Part shown: positions 41,379 through 50,158 of the stretch, piece after piece
Layout of the letters: the number at the start of each line of letters is the position of its first letter
How positions within the stretch are numbered: the stretch's first letter is position 1
DNA from: Christensenella sp. UBA4636
Lineage (GTDB): Bacteria > Bacillota > Clostridia > Christensenellales > Borkfalkiaceae
Direction of reading: 5' to 3'
Assembly: GCA_002405915.1 (NCBI GenBank)
Contig: DHMS01000031.1
Location: 6,593 to 70,592, forward strand
Length of the DNA: 64,000 bases
Notes under the pieces: generated by a model
Told to the model about the DNA's origin: nothing
Seen by the model: the letters and a program-made list of their open reading frames with translations, nothing else
Database searches by the model: none
Translations under genes and position numbers: made by a program

Positions 41379-42773
41379 ATGAAAGAATTTTTAGGAAACG
41401 ATTTTTTGCTTAAAACCCCGACTGCGGTTAAGCTTTACGAAGATTACGCCAAAGACGCGCCTATTTTCGACTTCCACTGCCACTTGAACGTAAAGGAAAT
41501 TTACGAGGACAAAAAGTTTTCGACGATAACCGAAGCCTGGCTCGGCGGCGACCATTATAAGTGGCGCCTTATGCGCGAAGCGGGCGTTGACGAAAGCTAT
41601 ATTACGGGAGACAAACCCGATTACGAAAAGTTTTTGAAATACGCCGAGGTTATGCCGTACTTTATCGGCAACCCCGTTTATCACTGGACCCACCTCGAAC
41701 TCAAAAGATTTTTCGATATAGAGAAAGTGCTTTGCCCCGCGACGGCTAAGGAAATTTACGACGAGGCGAACGAAAAGCTCAAAACGCTTACCGCGCGCAA
41801 AATGATGCTCAAAGCCAACGTTAAAAAGGTTTTCACCACCGACGACCCCGTTGACGACTTACATTACCACAAACTCCTTGCAGAGGACAAAGAATTCGGC
41901 GTTGAAGTAAAACCCGCGTTCCGCCCCGACAAACTCTTGAAAATCGGCGCGCCCGGGTATATCGAATACGTCGAAAAACTCTCCGAAGTTTCCGGTATAA
42001 AAATCGTGGACGCAAAAACTATGCTCGAAGCCGTAATCGCGCGTATAGACTACTTCGATAAAGTCGGTTGCGTATGCTCCGACCAGGCTCCCGAGGATAT
42101 GACTTATTGCCGCGGCAACGAGGAAGAAGCCAACGCTACGGCAAAAAAGCTTCTCGACGGCAAGACCGTTTCGGAAGAAGAAGCGGCGGTTTTGAGAACG
42201 TATCTCTTAGTCGGTATCGGCAAAGAATACAAAAAACGCAACTGGGTTATGCAGTACCATGTCGGCGCGCTCCGCAACAATAGCGTAAGAGCCTTCAAAA
42301 CTCTCGGACCCGACACCGGTTTTGACTCCATTGCCGACAAGCCTTTTATCGCCGACCTTTCGCATCTTTTGAGCGATATGGACGAGGACGGGAACTTACC
42401 CAAAACTATCCTTTATTGCTTAAATCCGCGCGATAACGAAGTTATAGCGGCACTTATGAACTGTTTCCAGGACGGCTTGACAGCGGGGAAAATCCAGTTC
42501 GGCTCGGCTTGGTGGTTCAACGACCAAAAGGACGGAATACTCCGCCAGCTCAACGCGCTTTCGCATATGTCGCTCGTTTCGTATTTTGTCGGTATGCTCA
42601 CGGATAGCAGAAGCTTTTTATCCTACACCCGTCACGAGTATTTCAGAAGAGTTTTGTGCAACTTCTTCGGCGATATCCTCGAAAACGGCGAATATCCTTA
42701 CGATATCGAATTCGTAGGCAAAATCGTGCGTAACATTTCTTACGATAACGCGATTAAGTTCTTTGAAAAGTAA
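41379..42773 (+). CDS. uxaC: Glucuronate isomerase
   Basis: A 464-aa enzyme of the amidohydrolase fold that isomerises D-glucuronate to D-fructuronate (and galacturonate to tagaturonate). It contains the diagnostic IFDFHCHLNVKEIYEDK, YKWRLMREAGVDE, KVFTTDDPVDDLHYH and WVMQYHVGALRNNS. No good Shine-Dalgarno sequence precedes the ATG. Third gene of the eda operon; a terminator follows. Confidence 0.96.
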   Translation: MKEFLGNDFLLKTPTAVKLYEDYAKDAPIFDFHCHLNVKEIYEDKKFSTITEAWLGGDHYKWRLMREAGVDESYITGDKPDYEKFLKYAEVMPYFIGNPVYHWTHLELKRFFDIEKVLCPATAKEIYDEANEKLKTLTARKMMLKANVKKVFTTDDPVDDLHYHKLLAEDKEFGVEVKPAFRPDKLLKIGAPGYIEYVEKLSEVSGIKIVDAKTMLEAVIARIDYFDKVGCVCSDQAPEDMTYCRGNEEEANATAKKLLDGKTVSEEEAAVLRTYLLVGIGKEYKKRNWVMQYHVGALRNNSVRAFKTLGPDTGFDSIADKPFIADLSHLLSDMDEDGNLPKTILYCLNPRDNEVIAALMNCFQDGLTAGKIQFGSAWWFNDQKDGILRQLNALSHMSLVSYFVGMLTDSRSFLSYTRHEYFRRVLCNFFGDILENGEYPYDIEFVGKIVRNISYDNAIKFFEK

Positions 42774-42811
42774 TTTAGCTCACAGGAATAAAATCCCTAT
42801 ATTTTGTTTGG

Positions 42812-42850
42812 GAAAGCTTTCCGCTTTTTTGCGGGCGGCTTTCTCTTTTT
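42812..42850 (+). terminator. Terminator after uxaC
   Basis: Nested stem GAAAGC...CCGC-TTTTTT-GCGG...GCTTTC, followed by TCTTTTT. Confidence 0.8.
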
Positions 42851-42939
42851 GCTCTTCTTTTGGGAAGTGCGAAAATATCTCAAATTATGCAAAAATTGCG
42901 TTATAGGCGTATTTTTAACAATCGACTTTGTTGAAAAGG

Positions 42940-42969
42940 TTGACAATATGCTTCAATGTGTGCTAAAAT
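42940..42969 (+). promoter_or_regulatory. Promoter of the LRR lipoprotein gene
   Basis: TTGACA (42940-42945), 18 bp, TGC-TAAAAT (-10 at 42964-42969). Confidence 0.8.
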
Positions 42970-43005
42970 AAATATGAAAAGAAATCCGAGCGAAAGGAGG
43001 TATGT

Positions 43006-44379
43006 ATGAAAATCAAAAAAATACCGATTATAGCGTGCTTAATAGTCCTTTCGCTTGTTTTTGCGCTTTTTAGCGGTTGCGTGGCGGTCGGCAACGATGA
43101 AAGCTCCGTTAACGGAACGTATAAGATTACGGTTGAAAGCGACGGCAAGACGTATTCTTCGCTCACCTTAAAAGACGGCGAATGGACGGCAATGTCCGCC
43201 GATAAGTCGATTAACGGCACTTTTACGATAAATTCCGATAAGCTTTCTTTCTACGAAAGCGACGAGGACGGCAAGCAAACGCTTTGCGCATACGCGTTTT
43301 TAAAGTCGAGCGAATGGCTCCGCGTTTACCCCGTGACGGAAACGAGAATTACTTGCGACTTCACAAAAAGCGGCGCGGCTCCGTCGGGAGAAAAAACTGA
43401 TACTACGAATTTAACTTACAAACTTTCCGAGGACGGCGAATATTACGTAGTGACGAGCGCGGACGGAAGTTACGGCGAAGTTATCGTTCCGTCGGAATAC
43501 AACGGCAAGCCCGTCAAAGAAATTGCAAAATTGGCTTTTTATCGCTGTTTGAACGTTGTCAGGGTAATTCTCCCCGATACGGTCGAAAAAATCGACGAGG
43601 AAGCCTTCCGCGGTTGCGAATCGCTTTATGCGGTATACCCCGGTAAAAATCTTACGGTAATCTCGGAAAAAGCCTTTTACGGTTGTAGCGTTTTGCGCTT
43701 TTTCCATGCTTCTTTTGTTAAAACGATAGCAAAACAAGCCTTTTTCGGCGCGGATATGTCCGGTTTTTCCGTTCCCGATACCGTCGAATATATCGGCGAG
43801 GAGGCGTTCTCGTATACGAGTATCGTTTCGGTAGAAATTCCCGCCGCAACTTCTTATATAGGTACGCGCGCGTTCGCGAACTGCGTAAATATCGACGAAA
43901 TTTCCGTCGACGAAAGCAACGCGACTTACTCTTCTTACGGCGAACATTGTATCGTCGATAAGGCGCAAGACTTACTCCTTGCGGGTTGCTCCAAAACAAC
44001 GTTGCCTACGGGCGGAAAAGTTAAGATAATCGGCGAGGGCGCGATGAGCGGTTTAAGCGATTTGACTTCGATAGTTTTTCCCGCGGAAATAAAAGAAATT
44101 CGCCGCGGAGGCTTTGAGGACTGCAAGGCGATTGAAAGCATATATTATCTCGGCACTTCTCCCAAAGACTGGCTGGCGATACAAAAGACGAGCAACAACG
44201 TGAAATTCTTCCGCGCAAACGTTTATATCTATTCCGAAAACGAACCCGAAATAAACGAGAAAAAAGACGGCTACGCCCCTAAGGACGACTACAACTGCAC
44301 GTTCTGGCGTTACGTCGGCGGCAAGCCCGCCTTATGGCGTTTTACCGAAGAACACCCGCCCGCAAAAAATCAAAAGTAA
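43006..44379 (+). CDS. Surface lipoprotein with BspA-type leucine-rich repeats
   Basis: A 457-aa lipoprotein: hydrophobic signal and lipobox LFSGC with the lipidated Cys25, so it is anchored outside the membrane. After a beta-rich region (30-135) come BspA-type LRR_5 repeats (about 160-375), such as IAKLAFYRCLNVVRVILPDT and IDEEAFRGCESL. Such proteins bind surfaces, host factors or polysaccharide, but no ligand can be read from the sequence. AAAGGAGG precedes the ATG. Monocistronic, with its own promoter and terminator. Confidence 0.88.
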   Translation: MKIKKIPIIACLIVLSLVFALFSGCVAVGNDESSVNGTYKITVESDGKTYSSLTLKDGEWTAMSADKSINGTFTINSDKLSFYESDEDGKQTLCAYAFLKSSEWLRVYPVTETRITCDFTKSGAAPSGEKTDTTNLTYKLSEDGEYYVVTSADGSYGEVIVPSEYNGKPVKEIAKLAFYRCLNVVRVILPDTVEKIDEEAFRGCESLYAVYPGKNLTVISEKAFYGCSVLRFFHASFVKTIAKQAFFGADMSGFSVPDTVEYIGEEAFSYTSIVSVEIPAATSYIGTRAFANCVNIDEISVDESNATYSSYGEHCIVDKAQDLLLAGCSKTTLPTGGKVKIIGEGAMSGLSDLTSIVFPAEIKEIRRGGFEDCKAIESIYYLGTSPKDWLAIQKTSNNVKFFRANVYIYSENEPEINEKKDGYAPKDDYNCTFWRYVGGKPALWRFTEEHPPAKNQK

Positions 44380-44402
44380 AGAAACTAAAATAATAAAAAT
44401 CA

Positions 44403-44443
44403 CGCGATAACGAGCATATAGCCCGACTTATCGCGTTTTTTTT
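44403..44443 (+). terminator. Terminator after the LRR lipoprotein gene
   Basis: CGCGATAA (44403-44410) pairs with TTATCGCG (44428-44435), followed by eight T's. Confidence 0.88.
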
Positions 44444-44777
44444 GTATTGGAATTTATTGTTGAATTGTTGAATAGAGTTCTCGCGACAATACGAAACCAG
44501 CTTGCGCTCTCGCGCAAGTCGTCCATAAGTCGCTCCCTTAGGTATGTCTTGCAAACAAGCCTTGGTTTTAACAATTGTGTTGCATATTTGCAAACTTCTC
44601 TTGTCGCGACACTACGAAACGAAGTTCGTAAGCCGCTGCGTAAAACTCTTACGGTATAGAGAAGCCGTGTTCAAATATAAGTGAAGCTCTTTAGCGCCGT
44701 CTTGTTCTTGCGGCAATATGGAACGACCCACACCGAGGTGTGGGTCGTCCATATAAGGAGATTGTCGGAATGAAAAA
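44444..44777. other. Noncoding gap with direct repeat and long hairpin
   Basis: Between convergent genes. TCGCGACANTACGAAAC occurs twice (44481-44497 and 44604-44620), with GCTTGCGC/GCGCAAG and GAAGTTCGTAAG segments after each. A long hairpin, CGACCCACACC facing GGTGTGGGTCG inside ATATGGA/TCCATAT (about 44718-44756), lies just after the GH2 stop and may end that transcript, although no T run follows it. No gene recognised. Confidence 0.6.
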
Positions 44778-46670
44778 CTATTTCTGCCAGTTTTTCGTGT
44801 CCGTTTTGGTGAGAATGTATGATCTGTCTTTGGTGGCGACTCTCGTGAAAGTCGCTTCGTCGACGAGGTCACCCGATTTAACGGTAATCTTCATCGTGCT
44901 TTTAAAGGGTACCGAGAAGTTAAAGACCTTATCGCCGTTTTGTGTTTTGACGAGCTTGTCGTCAACGTATAATTCAACCGTAGGCTCGTTGGTGTAAACT
45001 TTGATTTTGAGCTTTCCGCCCGTGCGGTTAACAAAGCGTTTGCCGCAGAGGTGAATGAACTTTTCTTCCGACCAGTAAGCTTTGTAGAGATAGAAAGCGT
45101 CTTTTCTCGTCTTTCTGTCGTACGTCACAAGCCCTTTGTGGTTCATGCCCGGCTCGCCGCCTTGATTGCGCGCGTCCGCCGCAAAGTCGTACATGTTCCA
45201 AACGTGTGTAGCCCAGAGGTAAGGATTGCGCGCGAAGAATTTGAGCATGTATTCGTGATACTTGCACTGATATTCTTCGGTGTTGTCGCCGCGACGGGGC
45301 GATACGCTGTGAAGATTCGGCATGCCTTCCGCGCCGTATTCGCTCATACCGATAATACGTTTCGGGTTAAGCACGCGGTACAACCAGAACCAACCGTCGT
45401 TAAGGAAGAAGAACGGCACGTACCAGCCGAGGTACAAGTTCCAGGAAACGAGGTCGGTTATCTTGCCGACTTTGTTCGTAGGACCGCACGCCGCGTAGCA
45501 CGCTAAGGTCGTGAGCCTCGACGGGTCCATCTGATGGCACATATCGTTGAGTTTAACGTGTTCGGCGAGCATGTCTTTTTTGTGCTTATTGAACATCGTT
45601 ATCTCGTTGGAAACGCCCCAAGTTACGATAGAGGGGTGGTTATATTGTTGAGTGATAAGCTCTTTCATCTGCGATTCGGCGTTGGCGTTTGCCTCGGGCA
45701 TATGGCGGGAAATATAGGGGATTTCCGCCCAAACCACAAGACCGTACTTGTCGCAGAGGTCGTAGAAGTAATCGTCGTGTTGATAGTGGGCAAGGCGAAT
45801 GGTGTTCGCGCCGATTTCGAGAATGATTTGCATATCCTCGTCATGCTCGGCTTTGCCTATCGCGTAACCTTTGCCCTTTCTGTCTTGGTGACGGCACACG
45901 CCGCGTAAAGGATAGGACCTGCCGTTTAAGAAGAAGCCCTTGTCCTTATCGACCGAGAAGTATCTCAGACCGAAAGGCGCGGTGATTTCGTCCTTAACCG
46001 AGCCGCCCGCTGTGAGAGTTGCTTTCGCGCTGTACATATGCGGGTCTTTAAGCCCGTCCCAAAGGTGCGGATTTTCGATTTCGAACACGCCCGTGTCGTT
46101 GTCCGCAACGAGAGTTTCGCCGTCGTAAATATAGTAATGCGCTTGTCCCGCGCCGATAATCTTAGTTTCGAGGGTTACCTTGCCTACGCCGTTTTCGACG
46201 GAGGAGTTAACCTTTAAGCCTTGGCTTCCGCAAAAATCGGGGTCGAAGTGCGCGTCGTCTAAAACGATAAGGTTGACGTCGCGATAAATGCCGCCGAAGA
46301 AGGTGAAGTCCGCGGTCTGCGGGTAAACCCTTTCGGTCGCTATGTTGTCTACTTCTATTTTGAGTTCGTTTTCGTCTTTAAGTAAGTCCGTGATATCTAC
46401 GCGGAAAGTCGAGAAACCTCCGTGGTGAACGGTAGCGAAAAGCCCGTTGACGTAAACGCTTGCGGAAGAGTTTGCGCCTTTTACTTCAAGGTAAACGACT
46501 TTGCCTTGCGGGCGGGAAAAAGTTTTCGTGTAAGTGCGTTTTGCGCGAACGTAATCGTTTCCGCCGTCTGCTCCGTCGATAGCGTTCCAAGTATGCGGCA
46601 CGCTCACCGTTTCGGTGTTAACGCCGTCAGAAAAAAGCCAATCTTTGTTAAGGTTAATGTAATTCCTCAT
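44778..46670 (-). CDS. Glycoside hydrolase family 2 (beta-galactosidase or beta-glucuronidase)
   Basis: A 630-aa cytosolic GH2 enzyme with no signal peptide. The N-terminal sugar-binding and immunoglobulin-like domains (1-260) precede a TIM barrel with the acid/base Glu in WGVSNEI and the nucleophile Glu in GMSEYGAEG. EYQCKYHEYML and GMNHKGLVTYDRK resemble beta-galactosidases; the NxKG motif is also found in beta-glucuronidases. The hexuronate genes around it and the shared operator boxes favour glucuronide substrates. The ATG at 46670 has a GGAGA site and starts MRNYINLNKDW; longer upstream reading is discarded. Confidence 0.88.
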   Translation of the reverse strand: MRNYINLNKDWLFSDGVNTETVSVPHTWNAIDGADGGNDYVRAKRTYTKTFSRPQGKVVYLEVKGANSSASVYVNGLFATVHHGGFSTFRVDITDLLKDENELKIEVDNIATERVYPQTADFTFFGGIYRDVNLIVLDDAHFDPDFCGSQGLKVNSSVENGVGKVTLETKIIGAGQAHYYIYDGETLVADNDTGVFEIENPHLWDGLKDPHMYSAKATLTAGGSVKDEITAPFGLRYFSVDKDKGFFLNGRSYPLRGVCRHQDRKGKGYAIGKAEHDEDMQIILEIGANTIRLAHYQHDDYFYDLCDKYGLVVWAEIPYISRHMPEANANAESQMKELITQQYNHPSIVTWGVSNEITMFNKHKKDMLAEHVKLNDMCHQMDPSRLTTLACYAACGPTNKVGKITDLVSWNLYLGWYVPFFFLNDGWFWLYRVLNPKRIIGMSEYGAEGMPNLHSVSPRRGDNTEEYQCKYHEYMLKFFARNPYLWATHVWNMYDFAADARNQGGEPGMNHKGLVTYDRKTRKDAFYLYKAYWSEEKFIHLCGKRFVNRTGGKLKIKVYTNEPTVELYVDDKLVKTQNGDKVFNFSVPFKSTMKITVKSGDLVDEATFTRVATKDRSYILTKTDTKNWQK

Positions 46671-46716
46671 AAGCAATCTCCGTTGTGTCCGCCTTAGCGG
46701 AAATAAGTATACCACA

Positions 46717-46775
46717 ATAATACAGCTTTTTGTCACTAAAATCAATTGCAAATTCTTGAAAGTAACATTGCAAAA
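46717..46775 (-). promoter_or_regulatory. GH2 gene promoter with paired TTTTGCAAT boxes
   Basis: On the minus strand box 1 TTTTGCAAT starts at 46775 and box 2 ATTTGCAAT at 46753, exactly 22 bp apart. -35 TTGATT abuts box 2 and TATTAT (complement of 46717-46722) lies 31 bp after the box 2 start, as at eda and uxuA. A second -10, TGG-TATACT (complement of 46706-46711), lies 11 bp further. The rest of 46671-47011 holds only A/T-rich DNA and the araC terminator. Confidence 0.72.
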
Positions 46776-46972
46776 ACAACTTTATTTTAAAATTTTTCCC
46801 TAAAAAGTCATTTTTTACACGTTTTCGGACTATAAAAATAAGTTTGCAAAAATTTTTGACTTTTTTGCGCCCCTAAAAAGAAAGGAACGTAAAACTAATC
46901 GGCAAGGCAAAAAGCTTAAAAAAAACGCCGCCGAAAATTTATTTGAATTTGCATAGCGTTATGGAAAAGTTA

Positions 46973-47003
46973 AAAACAAAAGCAGCCGCGGCTAAACGGC
47001 TGC
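46973..47003 (-). terminator. Terminator after the AraC-family gene
   Basis: GCAGCCG (46982-46988) pairs with CGGCTGC (46997-47003); on the minus strand TTTTGTTTTT follows. Confidence 0.85.
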
Positions 47004-47011
47004 AAAAATTT

Positions 47012-47782
47012 TTAGGTTCTGTCGGTCGGCGCATGCCCTATAATTTTAACGTACGAACGGTAGAAGGTCGAGTAGTCGTTAAAATCGAGAAGCTCGGCGA
47101 CGACGGATTTTTTAGCTCCCGCAAGAATCATCTGGTGCGCGGCTATAATTTTTTTATAGCGAACGTACTGCATGACCGGTATCTTCATGTTGTTCTTGAA
47201 TTCGTTCGAAATATATGACTTCGAATAGTTGAATTCGCGGCTCAACGTGTCGAGAGAAATGCTCGACTGAATGTTTTCGTCAATGTATTCGATAAGGCGC
47301 GCGATAACGTCGTCCGAGTTGGAATCGGCGCGCGTAGGCTCTTTTAACATCATTATAAGCAGTTTCGTAAGCTCGCTTATAAACAAATAGTAAGTTTCTT
47401 CGTCGGAAAAGTTGCCGAAGTAAGAGTCGAACTGGTTAAGAAGAACGATGTATTTTTTAACGTTCGTCAAAAACGGGCTTTGCTTTTCGAGCTTGTTCTC
47501 CACGAACGGCGGAAGAACGGATACCGGGAATTTGAAAACGTATCTTTCGTACGTTTCGCTTTTCGAAATATTCGCAAAGTGATAAAGCCCTTGCTTTATG
47601 ATAACAAGGTCGCCTTCCTCTAATTTTCTCGAACGCGATTCCACGTTGTAGGTAACGTCGCCCTTTAAAAAGATAAGAATCTCGTTGAAAGGGTGAAGGT
47701 GTTTGCCGAAATCGTCCATAGGTTCGCTTGCGATACCTTTTTTGTGCGAGAAGTCAATTCCGTTATAGGAAAAACTAAACAT
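47012..47782 (-). CDS. AraC-family transcriptional regulator
   Basis: A 256-aa regulator. Residues 1-110 form a cupin-type ligand domain (HLHPFNEILIFLKGDV, EGDLVIIKQGLYHF). The C-terminal two helix-turn-helix units (about 160-256) include SISLDTLSREFNYSKSYISN and AELLDFNDYSTFYRSYVKI. Encoded between the GH2 gene and divergent uxuA, it is the best candidate for binding the TTTTGCAAT box pairs at the three hexuronate promoters. The ligand is presumably a hexuronate or a pathway intermediate. GGGGGTG precedes the ATG. Confidence 0.9.
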   Translation of the reverse strand: MFSFSYNGIDFSHKKGIASEPMDDFGKHLHPFNEILIFLKGDVTYNVESRSRKLEEGDLVIIKQGLYHFANISKSETYERYVFKFPVSVLPPFVENKLEKQSPFLTNVKKYIVLLNQFDSYFGNFSDEETYYLFISELTKLLIMMLKEPTRADSNSDDVIARLIEYIDENIQSSISLDTLSREFNYSKSYISNEFKNNMKIPVMQYVRYKKIIAAHQMILAGAKKSVVAELLDFNDYSTFYRSYVKIIGHAPTDRT

Positions 47783-47859
47783 TTATTATCCGCACCCCCT
47801 TTTTGTAAAAAAGCAAAATTTTGCCCTTATAGGGATAAAAAATACACTTCCTATTTTTA

Positions 47860-47887
47860 ATTATACCTATTTTCCGTTCTAAATCAA
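47860..47887 (-). promoter_or_regulatory. Promoter of the AraC-family gene
   Basis: On the minus strand TTGATT (complement of 47882-47887), 16 bp, TATAAT (complement of 47860-47865). It is back to back with the uxuA promoter, whose box 1 lies 15 bp upstream, so shared control is possible. Confidence 0.68.
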
Positions 47888-47901
47888 CTAAATTGTAGAG
47901 G

Positions 47902-47960
47902 TTTTGCAATATTTGTTTATTATTTTTGCAATTGACCTGCTTGCAATGGTGTGGTAAAAT
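47902..47960 (+). promoter_or_regulatory. uxuA promoter with paired TTTTGCAAT boxes
   Basis: Box 1 is at 47902-47910 and box 2 at 47924-47932, 22 bp apart. -35 TTGACC (47932-47937) abuts box 2, then 17 bp and TGG-TAAAAT (-10 at 47955-47960). A partial third box CTTGCAAT lies at 47940. The 230-nt leader (47967-48197) contains several small hairpins (AAAAAGAGT/ACTCTTTTT at about 47975-48004, CTTATTTG/CAAATAAG, ATTGC/GCAAT) of unknown meaning. Confidence 0.78.
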
Positions 47961-48197
47961 GAGTATAATATTAGAAAAAGAGTTTGCCGGCAAGGACTCT
48001 TTTTCGAAATATTGCAACGAACGGCTCTTATTTGCCCATTGCAAATAAGAATTGCGTAAGCAATGCAAAAACCTGTTTTTGCAAGCCGTTAACGTTATAA
48101 TAAAAATGTAAACAAAAAAGCTAAACGGCGCAATAGCGGTACAGACTATTATAACTCTTCTCGTTTTTGCGCAAAATATATAACGGAGATTAAAACT

Positions 48198-49235
48198 ATG
48201 AAGATGTCATTCAGATGGTACGGCTTGAAAGATTCCATTCCTTTGAGCTATATCAAACAGATTCCTAACATGCAATCCGTAGTAACCGCCGTGTACGACG
48301 TTCCCGTCGGCGAGGTGTGGAGCGAAAAGAGCATTAAGGAATTAAAGGACGAAGCCGAAAAACACGGACTCAATATGGACGTTATCGAAAGCGTTCCCGT
48401 GCATGAAGATATCAAACTCGGGCTTCCCACGCGCGATAAATATATAGAGGTTTACGCCGAAAATATCCGCCGCTTAGGCAAGTACGGCGTAAAGTGCATT
48501 TGCTACAACTTCATGCCCGTTTTCGACTGGCTCAGAACCAACCTTAAAACGGTCAACGACGACGAAAGCACCTGCCTTTCTTACTGCCACGATACGCTAT
48601 TAAAGCTCGACCCCAACAATTTGCATCTTCCCGGCTGGGACGAAAGTTATACCCCGAGCGAGCTTCACGCGCTTTTGGACGCGTACAAGAACGTTTCGCA
48701 CGAACAACTCTTCGATAACCTCGTTTACTTCCTTAAAGGCATTATGCCCGCTTGCGACGAAACGGGTATCAACATGGCTATACATCCGGACGACCCGCCT
48801 TGGGATATGTTCGGTTTGCCCCGTATTATTTCGAACGAGGCGAATATAGAAAAGCTTTTCGCAGCCGTTCCTAACCCGCACAACGGTCTTACGTTCTGCA
48901 CGGGCAGCCTCGGCGCGGGAAGATTCAACGACTTGCCTAAAATGGCGGCAAAGTTCGCAAAACGCATTTACTTTGCGCATATCCGTCAGTTAAAGTACAT
49001 GGGTGAAATTGACTTTAAAGAAGCCGGGCATTTAACCGCCGCGGGCGACCTTAACATTTACGAAATCGTTCGTCAACTCGTTTTAAACGGCTTTGACGGT
49101 TACGTCCGCCCCGACCACGGCAGAAACATCTGGGGCGAGGACGGCAAGCCCGGTTACGGTCTTTTCGACCGTGCACTCGGCGCAGCGTATTTGAACGGAC
49201 TTTTTGAGGCTATTGAAAAATCTGAAAAAGTTTAA
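48198..49235 (+). CDS. uxuA: Mannonate dehydratase
   Basis: A 345-aa TIM-barrel metalloenzyme that dehydrates D-mannonate to 2-keto-3-deoxygluconate. Diagnostic blocks are SFRWYG, CYNFMPVFDWLRT, NMAIHPDDPPW, FCTGSLGAG, HIRQLK and RPDHGRNIWGE with the metal and substrate His/Asp/Cys residues. It operates between the reductase encoded next and the kinase at 40278. CGGAG precedes the ATG. Confidence 0.96.
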   Translation: MKMSFRWYGLKDSIPLSYIKQIPNMQSVVTAVYDVPVGEVWSEKSIKELKDEAEKHGLNMDVIESVPVHEDIKLGLPTRDKYIEVYAENIRRLGKYGVKCICYNFMPVFDWLRTNLKTVNDDESTCLSYCHDTLLKLDPNNLHLPGWDESYTPSELHALLDAYKNVSHEQLFDNLVYFLKGIMPACDETGINMAIHPDDPPWDMFGLPRIISNEANIEKLFAAVPNPHNGLTFCTGSLGAGRFNDLPKMAAKFAKRIYFAHIRQLKYMGEIDFKEAGHLTAAGDLNIYEIVRQLVLNGFDGYVRPDHGRNIWGEDGKPGYGLFDRALGAAYLNGLFEAIEKSEKV

Positions 49236-49318
49236 TTAAATAAATTGAAAGTTATATAATCGACTTCAACTTTCACCTTTCAACTTGAAAAACTCTCTTT
49301 TTCGGAGGAAAAAATATT

Positions 49319-50158
49319 ATGGAAAATTTTGAAATCAAAGACTTACAAAACAAAGTAGTGGTAATCACCGGCGCGGGCGGCGTTATCTGCGGCGGTCTTG
49401 CACACGCAATCGCTAAAAACGGCGCAAAAGTAGCTCTTTTGGACCTTAACCTTGCGGCGGCTCAAAAGGTTGCGGACGAAATCGTTGCCGAGGGCGGTAT
49501 CGCTAAGGCTTACGCTTGCAACGTTTTGGACAAAGCAAGCATCGAAGAAGCGCGCAAGGGCGTAAACGAAGGCTTAGGCACCGTGGATATCCTTATCAAC
49601 GGCGCGGGCGGCAACAATCCGAGAGCGACCACGGTTAACGAATTCGCTTCTTACGAAAGCGTAGAAGGCGACTTCTTCTCCCTCGACCAAAAGGGCGTTG
49701 AATTCGTGTTCGGTCTTAACTTCACCGGTACTTTCTTGCCGACTCAGGTATTCGCAAAGGATATGATAGGCAAAGAGGGCTGCTCTATCCTCAACATTTC
49801 GTCTATGAACGCTTTCACGCCGCTCACCAAAATCCCGGCGTACAGCGCGGCTAAGGCGGCGATAAGCAACTTCACGCAGTGGCTTGCCGTTCACTTTGCC
49901 AAGGTCGGCATAAGAGTAAACGCAATCGCTCCCGGATTCTTCGTTTCCGCGCAGAACCAAAAGCTTTTGTTCAACGAGGACGGCACCCCGACGGCGCGCA
50001 GCCACAAGATTTTGAACGCCACCCCGATGGGCAGATTCGGCGACTTTAAGGAACTTGCACCGGCAACGCTTCTTTTAATCTCCCCGTCCTCCGCAAGCTT
50101 CATCACGGGCGTTGTTCTCCCGATAGACGGCGGCTTCTCGGCGTACAGCGGAGTCTAA
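49319..50158 (+). CDS. uxuB: SDR-family fructuronate reductase (D-mannonate oxidoreductase)
   Basis: A 279-aa short-chain dehydrogenase: nucleotide-binding TGAGGVICGGLA (residues 18-29), NGAGG, catalytic Ser in ILNISS and the Tyr-x3-Lys in YSAAKAA. In this position, after uxuA, it matches the YjmF-type reductase that converts D-fructuronate to D-mannonate, rather than the long-chain E. coli UxuB. The substrate is therefore inferred from context and family resemblance. CGGAGG precedes the ATG. Last gene of the two-gene operon. Confidence 0.88.
   Translation: MENFEIKDLQNKVVVITGAGGVICGGLAHAIAKNGAKVALLDLNLAAAQKVADEIVAEGGIAKAYACNVLDKASIEEARKGVNEGLGTVDILINGAGGNNPRATTVNEFASYESVEGDFFSLDQKGVEFVFGLNFTGTFLPTQVFAKDMIGKEGCSILNISSMNAFTPLTKIPAYSAAKAAISNFTQWLAVHFAKVGIRVNAIAPGFFVSAQNQKLLFNEDGTPTARSHKILNATPMGRFGDFKELAPATLLLISPSSASFITGVVLPIDGGFSAYSGV

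Noticed and set aside
44778..46670. Firm call of beta-glucuronidase for the GH2 enzyme
   Set aside because: Context supports it, but the C-terminal blocks also match beta-galactosidases, so the substrate is left open.
46943..47218. Plus-strand frame of 91 codons opposite the AraC gene end
   Set aside because: Antisense to the helix-turn-helix region of a recognised regulator and spans its terminator.
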